Counted from the first letter of the stretch, positions 33,845 through 43,249 are shown. The stretch is DNA of 64,000 nucleotides from Burkholderiaceae bacterium (GCA_024235915.1 JACKLO010000007.1:372001-436000), one strand, 5' to 3'. Program-made: numbers and translations. The notes: generated by a model not told the origin, from the letters alone.

Positions 33845-35917
33845 ATGATGCTGCGCCTGTATTCGGCGCTGATGCATGCGCTGCGTGTCGTGGCCTGGCC
33901 GGTGCTGTGGTGGCTGGGCCGGCGCGTGCCGGCCTATCGAGCGCGATGGCACGAACGACGCGGCCGTGCCGCCTTGCCGGCGGCGGCGCGTGGCGGGGTG
34001 TTGATCCATGCTGCCTCCATGGGTGAGGTGCAGGCCGCCCTGCCGCTGCTGAACGCGCTGCGCAGCGCGCGGCCTGACCTGCCGCTGGTCTTCACCTGCA
34101 CCTCGCCCACCGCCTCGGCGCGCATCGTCGAGGCCTGCGGGGCTGCGGTGCATCACGTGTACCTGCCGTTCGACACGCCGGGTGCGGTGCGCCGCTTCCT
34201 GGACGCCGCCAACCCACGCCTGTTGGTGGTGATGGAGACCGAACTCTGGCCGAACCTGCTGACGCTGGCCCAGGCCCGCGGCACGGCCGTGGTGCTGGCC
34301 AACGGGCGCCTGTCGGCCGGGTCGGCGCGGCGCTATGCGCGACTGCCCGGCCTGACGCATCCGCTGCTGGCGGCGCTGGACCTGCTGCTGGTGCAGGACG
34401 ATGCGGCGCGTGAACGGTTGCTGGCCCTGGGCGCGGCGCCGGCGCGGGTGGCGGTCACCGGCAACCTGAAATTCGACAGCGCATTGCCGGCGGGTCATGG
34501 CGCACAGGTCGACCGGTTCGCGGCCTGGGTGGGGCCCCGGCCGCTGTGGGTGGCGGCCAGCACGCACGAGGGCGAGGAGGCCGTGGTGGTCGATGCCGTG
34601 CGCCACCTGCAGGCCACTGCACCGGGCCTGCTGCTCGTGCTTGTGCCGCGCCACCCCCAGCGCTTCGAGGGCGTGGTGGACCTGCTCGCCGCCTCGGGCC
34701 TGCGTTGGCAGCGCCGCAGCGATGCGCAGCCGGTGACGCCGGACACCCAGGTGCTGCTGGTTGATGCCATGGGCGAACTCACGGCCTGGATGGCGCTGGC
34801 GAAGTCGGTCTTCATGGGCGGGACACTGGTGCCTGTCGGCGGCCACAACCCGCTGGAGGCCATGCAGTTCGGCGTGCCCTTGCTGGCCGGGCCGGCGCGC
34901 TTCAACTTTGCGGACGCTTTCAACGCGCTCGAGGCAGCCGACGCCGTGCAACGGGTGAACGACGCGCCGAGCCTGGCTGCGGCCCTGCTGGCCTGGCACC
35001 AGGACCCCGCCGCGGCGCAGGCGGCGGGTGAACGCGGGCAGGCGCTTTTCATGCGGTCCGGTGGCGCCACGGCACGCACACTGGCGCCGCTGCTGGCACT
35101 GCTGGACCATCGGCCGCAGCGGCACGATGCGGCCGATGGCTGCGTCTGGGTCGACCCGGCGCTGATCCCGCAGGCGGACCTGGCGCCCTTCGACCCCGCC
35201 ACCGGTGCCCCGGCTGGCCATGGCAGCGGCCGCGGGACAGTGTGGTGGCAGCAGGCCGGGGGCCTGACGCTGCTGCTGCGCCACTACCGCCGGGGTGGTC
35301 TGGTGGGGCGCCTGATTCGGGACCGCTTTCTGCGTGAGCCCGGCAGGCGTTCAAGGGCCATGGCGGAGTTCGCGTTGCTGCAGCGCCTGCTCGGCTGGGG
35401 CTTGCCGGTGCCGCGCCCGGCTGCCGCGCGCTGGCAATCGGCCGGCCCGTTGCACTACCGGGCCGACATCCTGCTGCAGCGGCTGGACGGCGCCCAGGAC
35501 CTCAGCGTGACGCTGCAACAACGGGCCTTGTCCGCAGGCGAGTGGGCTGCCGTAGGTTCAGCCGTCGCCGCGATGCATGCCCATGGCGTGGACCACGCCG
35601 ACCTGAACTGCCACAACCTGATGCACGCGCCCGATGCTGCCGCGCCGGATGGCGGCCGGGTGTGGATCATCGACTTCGACCGCGGCGCCGTGCGCGCGCC
35701 CGGGCCGTGGCAGGCCGCGAACCTGGCGCGGCTGCGCCGCTCGCTGCGCAAGGAGGCGACGCGCCTGCCGCGCTGGCACTGGGACGAGACGACCGACTGG
35801 GCGGCACTGCAGGCCGCCTATGACGTCCGTTACGAGGCTGCCCGAAAGGGTGCCGCAGAGGGCGCCGTCGACGACGCCGCCCCCGGCGCGGCGATCACTT
35901 CGACAGCAGCGCGTTGA
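33845..35917 (+). CDS. waaA: WaaA Kdo transferase fused to a Kdo kinase (KdkA-like) domain
   Basis: 690 residues, far longer than WaaA alone (about 425). The N-terminal half is a full WaaA: membrane-anchor helix, IHAASMGEVQAALPLL with catalytic E61, VVMETELWPNLL, VTGNLKFD, and FMGGTLVPVGGHNPLEAMQFG. From about residue 455 to the end is a kinase-like domain of the lipopolysaccharide-kinase family (KdkA/RfaP): LTLLLRHYRRGGLVGRLIRD, the catalytic loop HGVDHADLNCHNLM with D586, and the metal-binding IIDFDRG. This predicts one polypeptide that adds Kdo to lipid IVA and phosphorylates it. GGAG lies 6 bases before the ATG. The 3' end overlaps the convergent tolC-like gene by 23 bases. Confidence 0.9.
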   Translation: MMLRLYSALMHALRVVAWPVLWWLGRRVPAYRARWHERRGRAALPAAARGGVLIHAASMGEVQAALPLLNALRSARPDLPLVFTCTSPTASARIVEACGAAVHHVYLPFDTPGAVRRFLDAANPRLLVVMETELWPNLLTLAQARGTAVVLANGRLSAGSARRYARLPGLTHPLLAALDLLLVQDDAARERLLALGAAPARVAVTGNLKFDSALPAGHGAQVDRFAAWVGPRPLWVAASTHEGEEAVVVDAVRHLQATAPGLLLVLVPRHPQRFEGVVDLLAASGLRWQRRSDAQPVTPDTQVLLVDAMGELTAWMALAKSVFMGGTLVPVGGHNPLEAMQFGVPLLAGPARFNFADAFNALEAADAVQRVNDAPSLAAALLAWHQDPAAAQAAGERGQALFMRSGGATARTLAPLLALLDHRPQRHDAADGCVWVDPALIPQADLAPFDPATGAPAGHGSGRGTVWWQQAGGLTLLLRHYRRGGLVGRLIRDRFLREPGRRSRAMAEFALLQRLLGWGLPVPRPAAARWQSAGPLHYRADILLQRLDGAQDLSVTLQQRALSAGEWAAVGSAVAAMHAHGVDHADLNCHNLMHAPDAAAPDGGRVWIIDFDRGAVRAPGPWQAANLARLRRSLRKEATRLPRWHWDETTDWAALQAAYDVRYEAARKGAAEGAVDDAAPGAAITSTAAR

Positions 35918-37220
35918 CGGCGTCGATGTCGCCGACGCTCAACTGGCCGGCGGCTTGGCGCAGGCGCAGGTTGCCCACCAGCACGTTGTAGCGCGCGCTG
36001 GCCAAGCTGCTCTGCGTCTGGAAGAGCTGGCTCTGGGCATTGAGCACGTCCAGGTTCACGCGCACGCCCACCTTGTAGCCCAGCTGCGTGGCTTCCAGCG
36101 CCAACTTGGCCGAGGACTCGGCGGCCTCCAGTGCCTTCACCTGCGCCGTGCCCGACTGCACGCCGAAGTAGGACACCCGCGTGCCCTGGGCCACGCCACG
36201 GCGGGCGGCGTCGAGGTCGTTGCGGGCCTTGTCCTCCAGGGCCAGGGTCTCGGAGATGCGGTTGCGCGTGGCGCCGCCGGTATACAGCGGCAGGTTGAAC
36301 TGCACGCCGATGGTGGCGGTGGTGGTCGGCGACCCGGGCGTGCCCTGAGGGTACTTGCCCATGTACTTGGCGGCGCCGACGCTGGCCACGGCGTCCAGCG
36401 TCGGGCCTTCGGCGGCCTTGGCGCGGTCGATCTCCAGGCGGGCGATCTCCAGCGCCGCCTGGGCACGCTGGATGGTCGGGTGCTGGGCGTCGGCGGTGCC
36501 GACCCAGGCTTCCGGGTCGGCCGGCAGTACCGGCGGCAGCGTGGCCGGCAGGGACAGCGGTTTGGGCTCGACGTTCGAACGGCCGACGAGCTGGTCCAGC
36601 GCGATGCGCTTGGCGCGCAGGTCGTTGTCCGCCGCGATCTCGCGGGCCACGTCCAGGTCGAAGCGGGACTGCGCTTCGCGCGTGTCGGTGATGGTGGCGG
36701 TGCCGACCTCGAAGGCGCGCTTGGCCGATGCCAGTTGCTCGGCGGTGGCCGCCTTGGCGGCACGAACGGTGGCCAGCGTGTCCTGGGCGGCCAGCACGTC
36801 GAAATAGGCCTGGGCCACGCGCACGATCAGGTCCTGCTCGGCGGCAGCGAGTTCGGCGGCCGACAGGCGAAGCGCCTGCTGGGCCTGCGCGATGGTGGCG
36901 GTGTTGCTGCGGTTGAACAGCGGGTACCGGCCCTGCAGGGTGGTGGAAAGGGTGTTGCTGTCGCCGCCCGGGCGGCCGTCGGCGTTCACGTAGCCAGCAT
37001 TGGCCCCGGCACTGAGCGCGGCACTGGGGCGCGTCAGCGCGTCAGCCTGGGCGGCCTTGAACTCGGCCGAGCGCGCCTGCGCCTGCGCCGCCAGGAAGGT
37101 GGCGTCGTAGGCCCGTGCGGCTTCGTAGAGCGCGCGCAGGTCCTGGGCGAAGGCCGCGGGGGCGGCGCCGAGGGCGAGCACGGCGGCGGTGGCCAGCAGG
37201 GTCAGACGCTTGGTTCGCAT
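35895..37220 (-). CDS. TolC family outer membrane protein
   Basis: 441-residue outer-membrane channel of type I secretion or RND systems. A signal peptide (MRTKRLTLLATAAVLALGAA, cleavage after AFA) is followed by DLRALYEAARAYDATFLAAQA, the standard TolC opening, and by two OEP repeats, the second with LGYKVGVRVNLDVLNAQSQLFQTQ. The start at 37220 follows AGGACCCCCC. It is the last gene of pcm-rhodanese-tolC, a conserved order in Burkholderiales. It may serve as the outer partner of the nearby RND pump, although it is under a different promoter. Confidence 0.93.
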   Translation of the reverse strand: MRTKRLTLLATAAVLALGAAPAAFAQDLRALYEAARAYDATFLAAQAQARSAEFKAAQADALTRPSAALSAGANAGYVNADGRPGGDSNTLSTTLQGRYPLFNRSNTATIAQAQQALRLSAAELAAAEQDLIVRVAQAYFDVLAAQDTLATVRAAKAATAEQLASAKRAFEVGTATITDTREAQSRFDLDVAREIAADNDLRAKRIALDQLVGRSNVEPKPLSLPATLPPVLPADPEAWVGTADAQHPTIQRAQAALEIARLEIDRAKAAEGPTLDAVASVGAAKYMGKYPQGTPGSPTTTATIGVQFNLPLYTGGATRNRISETLALEDKARNDLDAARRGVAQGTRVSYFGVQSGTAQVKALEAAESSAKLALEATQLGYKVGVRVNLDVLNAQSQLFQTQSSLASARYNVLVGNLRLRQAAGQLSVGDIDAVNALLSK

Positions 37221-37251
37221 GGGGGGTCCTTGGCTTGGTGTTCTCGAGGGC

Positions 37252-37584
37252 TCAATAGCGAGGCACGGACGGATCGACATGGGTCGACCAGGCGTCGATG
37301 CCGCCGGCGAGGTTGTACACGTCGTCGAAGCCCTGGCGCAGCAGGAATGCGACGACCTGCGCGCTGCGGGCACCGTGATGGCAGATACAGGCGACGGGCT
37401 GCGTGCGCGGCAGGTCCGCCAGGCGCAGCGGGATCAGGTGCATCGGGATGTGCACGGCGCTGGCGCCAGCGATCGCGATGCGCGCCGTCTGCACCTCCCA
37501 GGGCTCGCGCACGTCCAGCAGCACGAAGCCGTCGGCCGCGGCGCGGGCGGCGAGGTCCTGGGGGCTGAGCTGGGGCAGCATCAT
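37252..37584 (-). CDS. Single-domain rhodanese (sulfurtransferase)
   Basis: 110-residue rhodanese fold. VLLDVREPWEV is the N-terminal motif and the active-site loop reads CHHGARSAQV, with C as the sulfane-sulfur acceptor; the LAGGIDAWS ending is also diagnostic. Two adjacent ATGs (37584 and 37581) are possible starts. It sits between pcm (20 bases upstream) and the tolC-like gene (31 bases downstream). The sulfur acceptor is unknown. A metal-sensor-like palindrome lies in front of the operon. Confidence 0.9.
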   Translation of the reverse strand: MMLPQLSPQDLAARAAADGFVLLDVREPWEVQTARIAIAGASAVHIPMHLIPLRLADLPRTQPVACICHHGARSAQVVAFLLRQGFDDVYNLAGGIDAWSTHVDPSVPRY

Positions 37585-37604
37585 GGCCGGTTCGGTGCCT
37601 GGCG

Positions 37605-38276
37605 TCAGAACGTGAAACGCGACCCGACGTCGAAGCCCAGCAGGCGCGGCGCGGTGGTGTCGAAGACGTCCACCGAGGACCAGGCGGCCTCGGCCGTGCG
37701 GGTGAACAAACGGGCGTGCATGATGGGCTCGTCGCCGACGATGGCCAGCAGCCGGCCGCCGATCTTGAGCTGTTCGAGCAGGCCACGCGGCACCTCGGCC
37801 ACCGAGCCGGACAGCAGGATCGCATCGAACGGCGCTTCCGCCGGCAGCCCCTTCGCCCCTTCGGCGGCAGCGACCTCGCGCACGGTGACGTTGGCCACGC
37901 CGGCGCGTTGCAGGTTGGCGCGCGCTGCCGCGGCCATCGCCGGCACGCATTCCAGCGTCACGACGCGCTGCGCGCGGTGGCCCAGCAGCGCAGCCACGAA
38001 GCCGCTGCCCGTGCCGATCTCCAGCACCTTCTCGTGGCGCTGCACCTGCAGTTCCTGCAGCAGCCGGGCCTCCAGGCGCGGCTCCAGCATGCATTGGCCG
38101 GCGGCCAGGTCACCCAGCGGCACCTGGGTGTCGACGAAGGCCATGGCGCGGTAGGCGGCGGGCACGAAATCCTCGCGCCGAACCACGGCCAGCAGTTCGA
38201 GCACGGCCGGATCCAGCACCTCCCAGGGTCGGATCTGCTGCTCGATCATGTTGAAGCGGGCGCGTTCGATGTCCAT
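37605..38276 (-). CDS. pcm: Protein-L-isoaspartate O-methyltransferase
   Basis: 223-residue SAM-dependent methyltransferase that repairs isoaspartyl residues in aged proteins. SAM motif I is KVLEIGTGSGFVAALLG, with VVTLECVPAM as the acidic loop. The N-terminus MDIERARFNMIEQQIRPWEV is characteristic of the proteobacterial subgroup encoded beside rhodanese and tolC. The segment AILLSGSVAEVP replaces the common ATAAAPxxP motif, so substrate specificity might differ from classic Pcm. It is the first gene of its operon; AGG about 9 bases before the ATG overlaps the upstream palindrome. Confidence 0.88.
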   Translation of the reverse strand: MDIERARFNMIEQQIRPWEVLDPAVLELLAVVRREDFVPAAYRAMAFVDTQVPLGDLAAGQCMLEPRLEARLLQELQVQRHEKVLEIGTGSGFVAALLGHRAQRVVTLECVPAMAAAARANLQRAGVANVTVREVAAAEGAKGLPAEAPFDAILLSGSVAEVPRGLLEQLKIGGRLLAIVGDEPIMHARLFTRTAEAAWSSVDVFDTTAPRLLGFDVGSRFTF

Positions 38277-38280
38277 CTTG

Positions 38281-38296
38281 ATACCTATGGGGGTAT
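38281..38296 (-). promoter_or_regulatory. Palindrome ATACC-N6-GGTAT in front of pcm
   Basis: On the minus strand the sequence is ATACC-CCCATA-GGTAT, ending 5 bases before the pcm ATG and covering its ribosome site. A C-rich core bounded by ATAC/GTAT resembles operators of the CsoR/RcnR/FrmR/CstR family. No such repressor is encoded in the window, so the assignment is tentative. Confidence 0.35.
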
Positions 38297-38318
38297 GAGT
38301 GTACGTGAAAACCCGATT

Positions 38319-41300
38319 CTAGGCAGTGCCGCTGACGCGGTCGTGACCCGCACGACGGAAGCCTCGCCGTGCCCAGGCCGCCAGGTCGTCCAGCCAGCCG
38401 TAGACCACCGGCACCACCACCAGGGTCAGCAACGACGAGGTGATGACGCCGCCGATGACGGCCTGGCCCATCGGCGCACGTTGCTCGGAGCCTTCGGTGA
38501 CGGCGAAGGCCAGCGGCACCATGCCGAAGACCATGGCCAGCGTGGTCATCAGGATCGGCCGCAGGCGCACCTTGGCCGCATGCAGCAGCGCGGTGGTGCG
38601 GTCCATGCCTTCTTCACGCGAGCGGATCGCGAAGTCGACCAGCAGGATGGCGTTCTTGGTCACCAGCCCCATCAGCATCACGATGCCGATGATGCTGAAC
38701 ATGTTCAGCGACGAGCCGAAGGCCATCAGCATCGCCACCACGCCCACCAGGGTCAGCGGCAGTGAGCTCATCAACGCCAGCGGCTGCAGGAAGCTGCGGA
38801 ACTGGCTGGCCAGGATCATGTAGATGAACACCACCGCCAACGCCAGTGCGCCGACCGCGTAGGTGAACGATTCCGTCATGTTTTTCGTGCTGCCGCCGAA
38901 GCTGTAGCGGTAGCCGGGCGGGAATGCCACGCCGTCGAGCACGCGGCGGATGTCGGCGGAGACATCGCCGGTGCTGCGGCCCAGGGTGTTGGCGTCGTAG
39001 TTGACCTCGCGGTTGAGGTCGCGGCGGTTGATCTGCGTGAGCCCGGTGCTGTCCACCACCTGCGCCACCTGCCCCAGCCGCACGGTGCGCGGGCTGCCAT
39101 CGGTGCCCGGCGCCAGCAGCAGCGGCAGCCCGGCCAGGTCGTCGCCACGCTGGCGGGCGTCCGGGGCCAGTTGCAGCCAGACGTCGTAGCTCTCCCCATC
39201 GGGCGCCCGCCAGTTGCCCACCGCCTGGCCGGCGAGCAGCGGGCGCAGGGCGCCGGCCACGGCGTTGACGTTCAGCCCCAGGTCGGCCGCGGCGCGGCGG
39301 TCCAGGCGCACAGCGGTCACCGGCTTGTCGGGCTCCAGCGTGCTCTTCAGGTCCACCAGGCCGGGGATCTTCGCCAACTGCGGTTCGATCTGGCGCGCCA
39401 GACGTTCCAGCTCGCCCAGGTCCGGCCCCTGGACGGACCACTGCAGCGTCTTCCCGCCGCCCAGGTCGGGCACGCCGATGTTGGTGACGGTGATGCCGGG
39501 GATGCGGGCCAGCCGTTCGCGCATCGGCACCACCAACTGGTCCACGCTGCGGACGCGTTCGTGGCGGTCGGTCAGGCGCACGTAGACGCTGCCACGGTTG
39601 CGCCCGCGCGCGAAGCCGCTGTTGACGCTGGCCACGGTGTAGCGCACCTCGGGCAGTTCGCGCAGCGCGGCGTCGATCTGCTTCGCGCGTGCCTCGGTGA
39701 TGGCCAGCGACGTGCCCACCGGCGTCTCGAAGTTGACCTGGGTCTCGGAGAAGTCGGCCTTGGGCACGAACTCGGCGCCCAGCACCGGGATCAACGCCAG
39801 GCTGCCGAAGAAGGTGGCGGCCGCCAGCGTCACCGTGGCCAGCGGGTGGCGCAGCGACCAGGCCAGCACGCGCTGGTAGAGCTCACCCAGGCCGTCGGTG
39901 AAACGCTCGAAGGCGCCGGTGATCCGCCCGATGGTCCGGTTGTAGAGGTTCAGGCCGGCATGCGCATGGCCGGCCTCGGGGTCGGGCCAGACACTGGAGA
40001 GCATGGGGTCCAGCGTGAAGCTCACGAACATGGAGATCAGCACTGCCGCGGCGATGGTGATGCCGAATTCGTGGAAGAACTTGCCGACGATGCCGCCCAT
40101 GAAGCCGATGGGCAGGAACACCGCCACGATGGACAGCGTGGTGGCCAGCACCGCCAGGCCGATCTCCTGCGTGCCGTCCAGTGCTGCACCACGAGCGCTC
40201 TTGCCCATCTGCACATGGCGCACGATGTTCTCGCGCACGACGATGGCGTCGTCGATCAGCAGGCCCACGCACAGGCTCATTGCCATCAGCGTGATGTTGT
40301 TGATGGAGAAGCCGAAGGCGTGCATGACGCCGAAGGTGCCGATGAGCGAGATCGGCAGCGTCAGCCCGGTGATCACCGTGCTGCGCCAGGAGTTCAGGAA
40401 CAGGAAGACGATCAGCACCGTCAGCAGCGCGCCTTCGATCAGCGTCTGGCGCACGTTGGCCACGCCCACGCGGATCGGGCGGGAGCCATCCCGATTGACC
40501 TCGGTGGCCATGCCGGCGGGCGTGACCGAAGCCGCTTCGGCCAGCGCGCGCTTGAGGCCGTCGACCGTGGCCACGGTGTTCTCGCCCTGGCTCTTCTGCA
40601 CCGACAGCAGCACCGTGCGCTGACCGTTGTAGAGCGCCAGGCTCTCCACCTCCTGCGGGCCATCGACGATGCTCGCCACCTGGCCGAGCGTCACCGCCAC
40701 ATCGCCGCGACGGGCGACGACGATGCCGGCGAACTCCTCCGGCCGCTTCAGCCGGGCGTCGATCTGCACCACACGTTCGGATTCGGCGTCGCGCAGGTTG
40801 CCCAGCGGCAGTTCCTGGTTCTCGCTGCGCAGCGCGGCACGCACCTGGTCCACCGACACACCGTGGGCCTGCATCGCCGCCGGCTTCAACTGCACCTGGA
40901 CGCGCCGCGCCAGGCCACCGATCACCGACACTGCGCCCACGCCGCGCACGTTCTGCAGCCGTTTGGCCAGCACCTGCTGTGCCCAGGTGGTCAGCTCCTG
41001 GGCACTGCGGCTGCCGTCGGGCGAGAGCACGGCGACGTCGAAGATCGGCGTGCTCGCCGGGTCGAAGCGGGACACGCGGGGGTCGTCCACGTCGTCGTCC
41101 AGCAACGGGCGAAGCAGGGCCAGCTTCTCGCGCACGTCCTCGGCGGCGCTCTTGCCGTCGATGTCGAGGTTGAACTGCACCACCGTGACGGAAGTGCCTT
41201 CGTAGGAGCGCGAGAAGAGGGTGTCGATGCCGGCGACGGTGTTGACCGCCTCCTCGACCTTCTTCGTCACCTCCGACTCCACGATCTCCGGGCTGGCGCC

Positions 41301-41456
41301 GGGATAGTCCACGGTGACCACCACGGTGGGGAAGTCGATCTCGGGGAACTGGTCCACCGCCAGCCGCTGGTAGCTGAACACCCCCAGCACCACGAAGGCC
41401 AGCATGACCATGGTGGCGAGCACCGGGTTGCCGATGGAGACGCGGGTGAACCACAT
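38319..41456 (-). CDS. RND multidrug efflux transporter (HAE1/MexB-like inner-membrane pump)
   Basis: 1045 residues with 12 spans and two large periplasmic loops. It begins MWFTRVSIGNPVLATMVMLA and keeps the proton-relay residues: the Asp pair in GLLIDDAIVVREN and the Lys in GLVTKNAILLVDFA. EIDFPTVVVTVDYPGASPE is typical of the HAE1 branch for hydrophobic compounds. It is the last gene of tetR-MFP-RND, 24 bases after the adaptor gene. No outer-membrane partner is in the operon, so a TolC-like protein such as that at 35895 may complete the pump. Confidence 0.95.
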   Translation of the reverse strand: MWFTRVSIGNPVLATMVMLAFVVLGVFSYQRLAVDQFPEIDFPTVVVTVDYPGASPEIVESEVTKKVEEAVNTVAGIDTLFSRSYEGTSVTVVQFNLDIDGKSAAEDVREKLALLRPLLDDDVDDPRVSRFDPASTPIFDVAVLSPDGSRSAQELTTWAQQVLAKRLQNVRGVGAVSVIGGLARRVQVQLKPAAMQAHGVSVDQVRAALRSENQELPLGNLRDAESERVVQIDARLKRPEEFAGIVVARRGDVAVTLGQVASIVDGPQEVESLALYNGQRTVLLSVQKSQGENTVATVDGLKRALAEAASVTPAGMATEVNRDGSRPIRVGVANVRQTLIEGALLTVLIVFLFLNSWRSTVITGLTLPISLIGTFGVMHAFGFSINNITLMAMSLCVGLLIDDAIVVRENIVRHVQMGKSARGAALDGTQEIGLAVLATTLSIVAVFLPIGFMGGIVGKFFHEFGITIAAAVLISMFVSFTLDPMLSSVWPDPEAGHAHAGLNLYNRTIGRITGAFERFTDGLGELYQRVLAWSLRHPLATVTLAAATFFGSLALIPVLGAEFVPKADFSETQVNFETPVGTSLAITEARAKQIDAALRELPEVRYTVASVNSGFARGRNRGSVYVRLTDRHERVRSVDQLVVPMRERLARIPGITVTNIGVPDLGGGKTLQWSVQGPDLGELERLARQIEPQLAKIPGLVDLKSTLEPDKPVTAVRLDRRAAADLGLNVNAVAGALRPLLAGQAVGNWRAPDGESYDVWLQLAPDARQRGDDLAGLPLLLAPGTDGSPRTVRLGQVAQVVDSTGLTQINRRDLNREVNYDANTLGRSTGDVSADIRRVLDGVAFPPGYRYSFGGSTKNMTESFTYAVGALALAVVFIYMILASQFRSFLQPLALMSSLPLTLVGVVAMLMAFGSSLNMFSIIGIVMLMGLVTKNAILLVDFAIRSREEGMDRTTALLHAAKVRLRPILMTTLAMVFGMVPLAFAVTEGSEQRAPMGQAVIGGVITSSLLTLVVVPVVYGWLDDLAAWARRGFRRAGHDRVSGTA

Positions 41457-41480
41457 GGTGAAGAGCAGCGGCTGCGCGCG

Positions 41481-42617
41481 TCAGGGCAGGGTGACCGGCG
41501 TGCCGTCGGCCAGCAGGCCGACGCTGCCCCGCAGCACCACGGCGTTCTCGGCCAGTGCGTCACCGATGGCCACGGCCGGTTCGGGCGCGCCGCCGAAGGG
41601 GGCCAGGCCGCGTTCGCCCGGTGTCACGTCCACACGTTTCACGCGGCCGTCCACGGCCGCCAGCACCGCAGGCCGGGCACCATCGGTGCGCAGGGCCGAC
41701 ACCGGCACCACGCGTGCCGGCGCGCGCGCCACCTCCACCATGCCCTGCGCGAACAGGCCGTGGCGCAGGCCCGGTGCCGGGTCCAGCGCGACGTAGACCA
41801 TCACCGCACGCGTGCCGGCCTGGGTGGCGGGCGCGATGCGGCTGATGCGGCCGAGGACCGGCGCCGGCAGGCCTTCGACCGTCAACGTCGCCTGCAGGCC
41901 GACGGACAGCGGGGCCACGTCTGCCGGCGCCAGCGGCGCGGCGAGTTCGAGCACCGACAGGTCGACGATCTCGACAATGCGTGCGTCCACGCCGACACGT
42001 TCGCCCGGTTGGGCCAGCCGCTGCGCCACCTGGCCGCCGATGGGCGCGACCAGCACCGCATCGCGCACCGACTTGCGCGCGAGTTCGGCGGCGGCCTGCG
42101 CAGCGGCCCATGTGGCCTTTGCGGCGGCCACGTTCGATTCCGCGGTCTGCAAGGCGTTGGTGGAGATGAAACCCTGCGTGACCAGCGCGCGGTTGTTGGC
42201 CAGCGTTCGCTCGGCGATCGCCAGCTGCGCCTGCGCGCTGGCGGCCTGGTCTTCCGCCTGCCGCAGCCGCCAGGCGGCCTCGGTGTCGTCCAGACGGCCG
42301 ATGACCTGGCCGGCGCGCACGCGGTCGCCTTCACGCACGTCCAGCGTGCGCAGTTCGGCGGCGATGCGGGCCTTGACCATCGCGGTGTGCAGCGCCTGCA
42401 CGCTGCCGCTGACGCTCACGGTGCGCGCCAGCGGCTGGGTGGTCGCGCGGGCGAGGTCGGGACTGGCCAGTTGTACGGCCGTGCCGGTGGCTGAAGCCGA
42501 CTGGGCGGCGGCGGGGGCGCTGGGCGCGCGTGCCGCACGGCCGCGCCAGAGCAGCACGGCGGCCACGGCCACCACCACGGCGCCGGCGATCAGCCAGCCG
42601 CGTCTGCGTGCATTCAT
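41481..42617 (-). CDS. RND efflux periplasmic adaptor (membrane fusion protein)
   Basis: 378 residues. An N-terminal anchor (about 8-24) precedes the first half of the lipoyl domain (VSVSGSVQALHTAMVKARIA and LDVREGDRVRAGQVIGRLD), a coiled-coil hairpin (about 112-190), the second lipoyl half (VLVAPIGGQVAQRLAQPGERV) and beta-barrel and proximal domains. It links the RND pump to an outer-membrane channel. Its ATG overlaps the tetR stop (ATGA). The pump gene follows after 24 bases. Confidence 0.94.
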   Translation of the reverse strand: MNARRRGWLIAGAVVVAVAAVLLWRGRAARAPSAPAAAQSASATGTAVQLASPDLARATTQPLARTVSVSGSVQALHTAMVKARIAAELRTLDVREGDRVRAGQVIGRLDDTEAAWRLRQAEDQAASAQAQLAIAERTLANNRALVTQGFISTNALQTAESNVAAAKATWAAAQAAAELARKSVRDAVLVAPIGGQVAQRLAQPGERVGVDARIVEIVDLSVLELAAPLAPADVAPLSVGLQATLTVEGLPAPVLGRISRIAPATQAGTRAVMVYVALDPAPGLRHGLFAQGMVEVARAPARVVPVSALRTDGARPAVLAAVDGRVKRVDVTPGERGLAPFGGAPEPAVAIGDALAENAVVLRGSVGLLADGTPVTLP

Positions 42618-43249
42618 GTCCGGGTTTCCAATCCGCGCAGCACCAGGTCGAGTTGGGTGTTCAGCACCGCCATCGGGTCCATTTCCACGCCATGCACCGG
42701 GCAGGCGCCAAAGGAATGGCGGTGCAAGGCCATGAAGATCATCGGCGCCATCAGGGCGTGGGCCACATCGTGCACCGGCAGCGGGCGGAATTCGCCACGT
42801 GCGATGCCGCGCTCGACGGTGCTGGAGAACAAGCGATCGGCGGGGGTGATGACCTCGTCGGCATAGAACTGCGCCAGTTCCGGGAAGTTGCGCACTTCCG
42901 AGATGACCACCTTGTGGATGCCGGCAGCCGGCGTGTCGCCAAAGCGCTCCCACCAGATGAGCGTCAGTTGCCGCAGCAGGTCGGATGTGGAGCCCTCGAA
43001 GCTGCCCACCATGTCCTGCCCCTCGGCGATCAACTGGCTGAGCTTCTGCCGCACGACGGCCTTGAAGAGTTCTTCCTTGCTGGGGTAGTAGAGGTAGAGC
43101 GTGCCCTTGGACACGCCGGCGCGGCGCGCGACTTCCTCCGACCGGGTGGCGGCAAAGCCCTTCTCGACGAAAAGTTCAAGCGCGGCGTCCAGCAGTTCCT
43201 GCGGACGCGTCTCCTTGCGCCGCTGGCGGGGACGGGGGCTGAGGGGCAT
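42614..43249 (-). CDS. TetR/AcrR family repressor of the RND operon
   Basis: 211 residues. The N-terminal helix-turn-helix reads RRKETRPQELLDAALELFVE then GFAATRSEEVARRAGVSKGTLYLYYPSKEELF, a textbook TetR domain; the C-terminal ligand domain is of the AcrR type. The gene is the first of its own target operon. A perfect 22-bp palindrome sits 4 bases before the ATG, over the expected transcription start, so it should repress itself together with the pump and be released by a pump substrate. No Shine-Dalgarno is clear; the palindrome occupies that position. Confidence 0.93.
   Translation of the reverse strand: MPLSPRPRQRRKETRPQELLDAALELFVEKGFAATRSEEVARRAGVSKGTLYLYYPSKEELFKAVVRQKLSQLIAEGQDMVGSFEGSTSDLLRQLTLIWWERFGDTPAAGIHKVVISEVRNFPELAQFYADEVITPADRLFSSTVERGIARGEFRPLPVHDVAHALMAPMIFMALHRHSFGACPVHGVEMDPMAVLNTQLDLVLRGLETRT

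Noticed and set aside
39171..42494. Plus-strand open frame of 1107 codons opposite the RND pump and adaptor
   Set aside because: Shadow frame with His/Arg/Gln-rich low-information sequence.
41481..42953. Longer start for the RND adaptor (about 112 extra codons)
   Set aside because: It would run through the tetR gene; the ATG at 42617 overlaps the tetR stop and is followed directly by the anchor helix.
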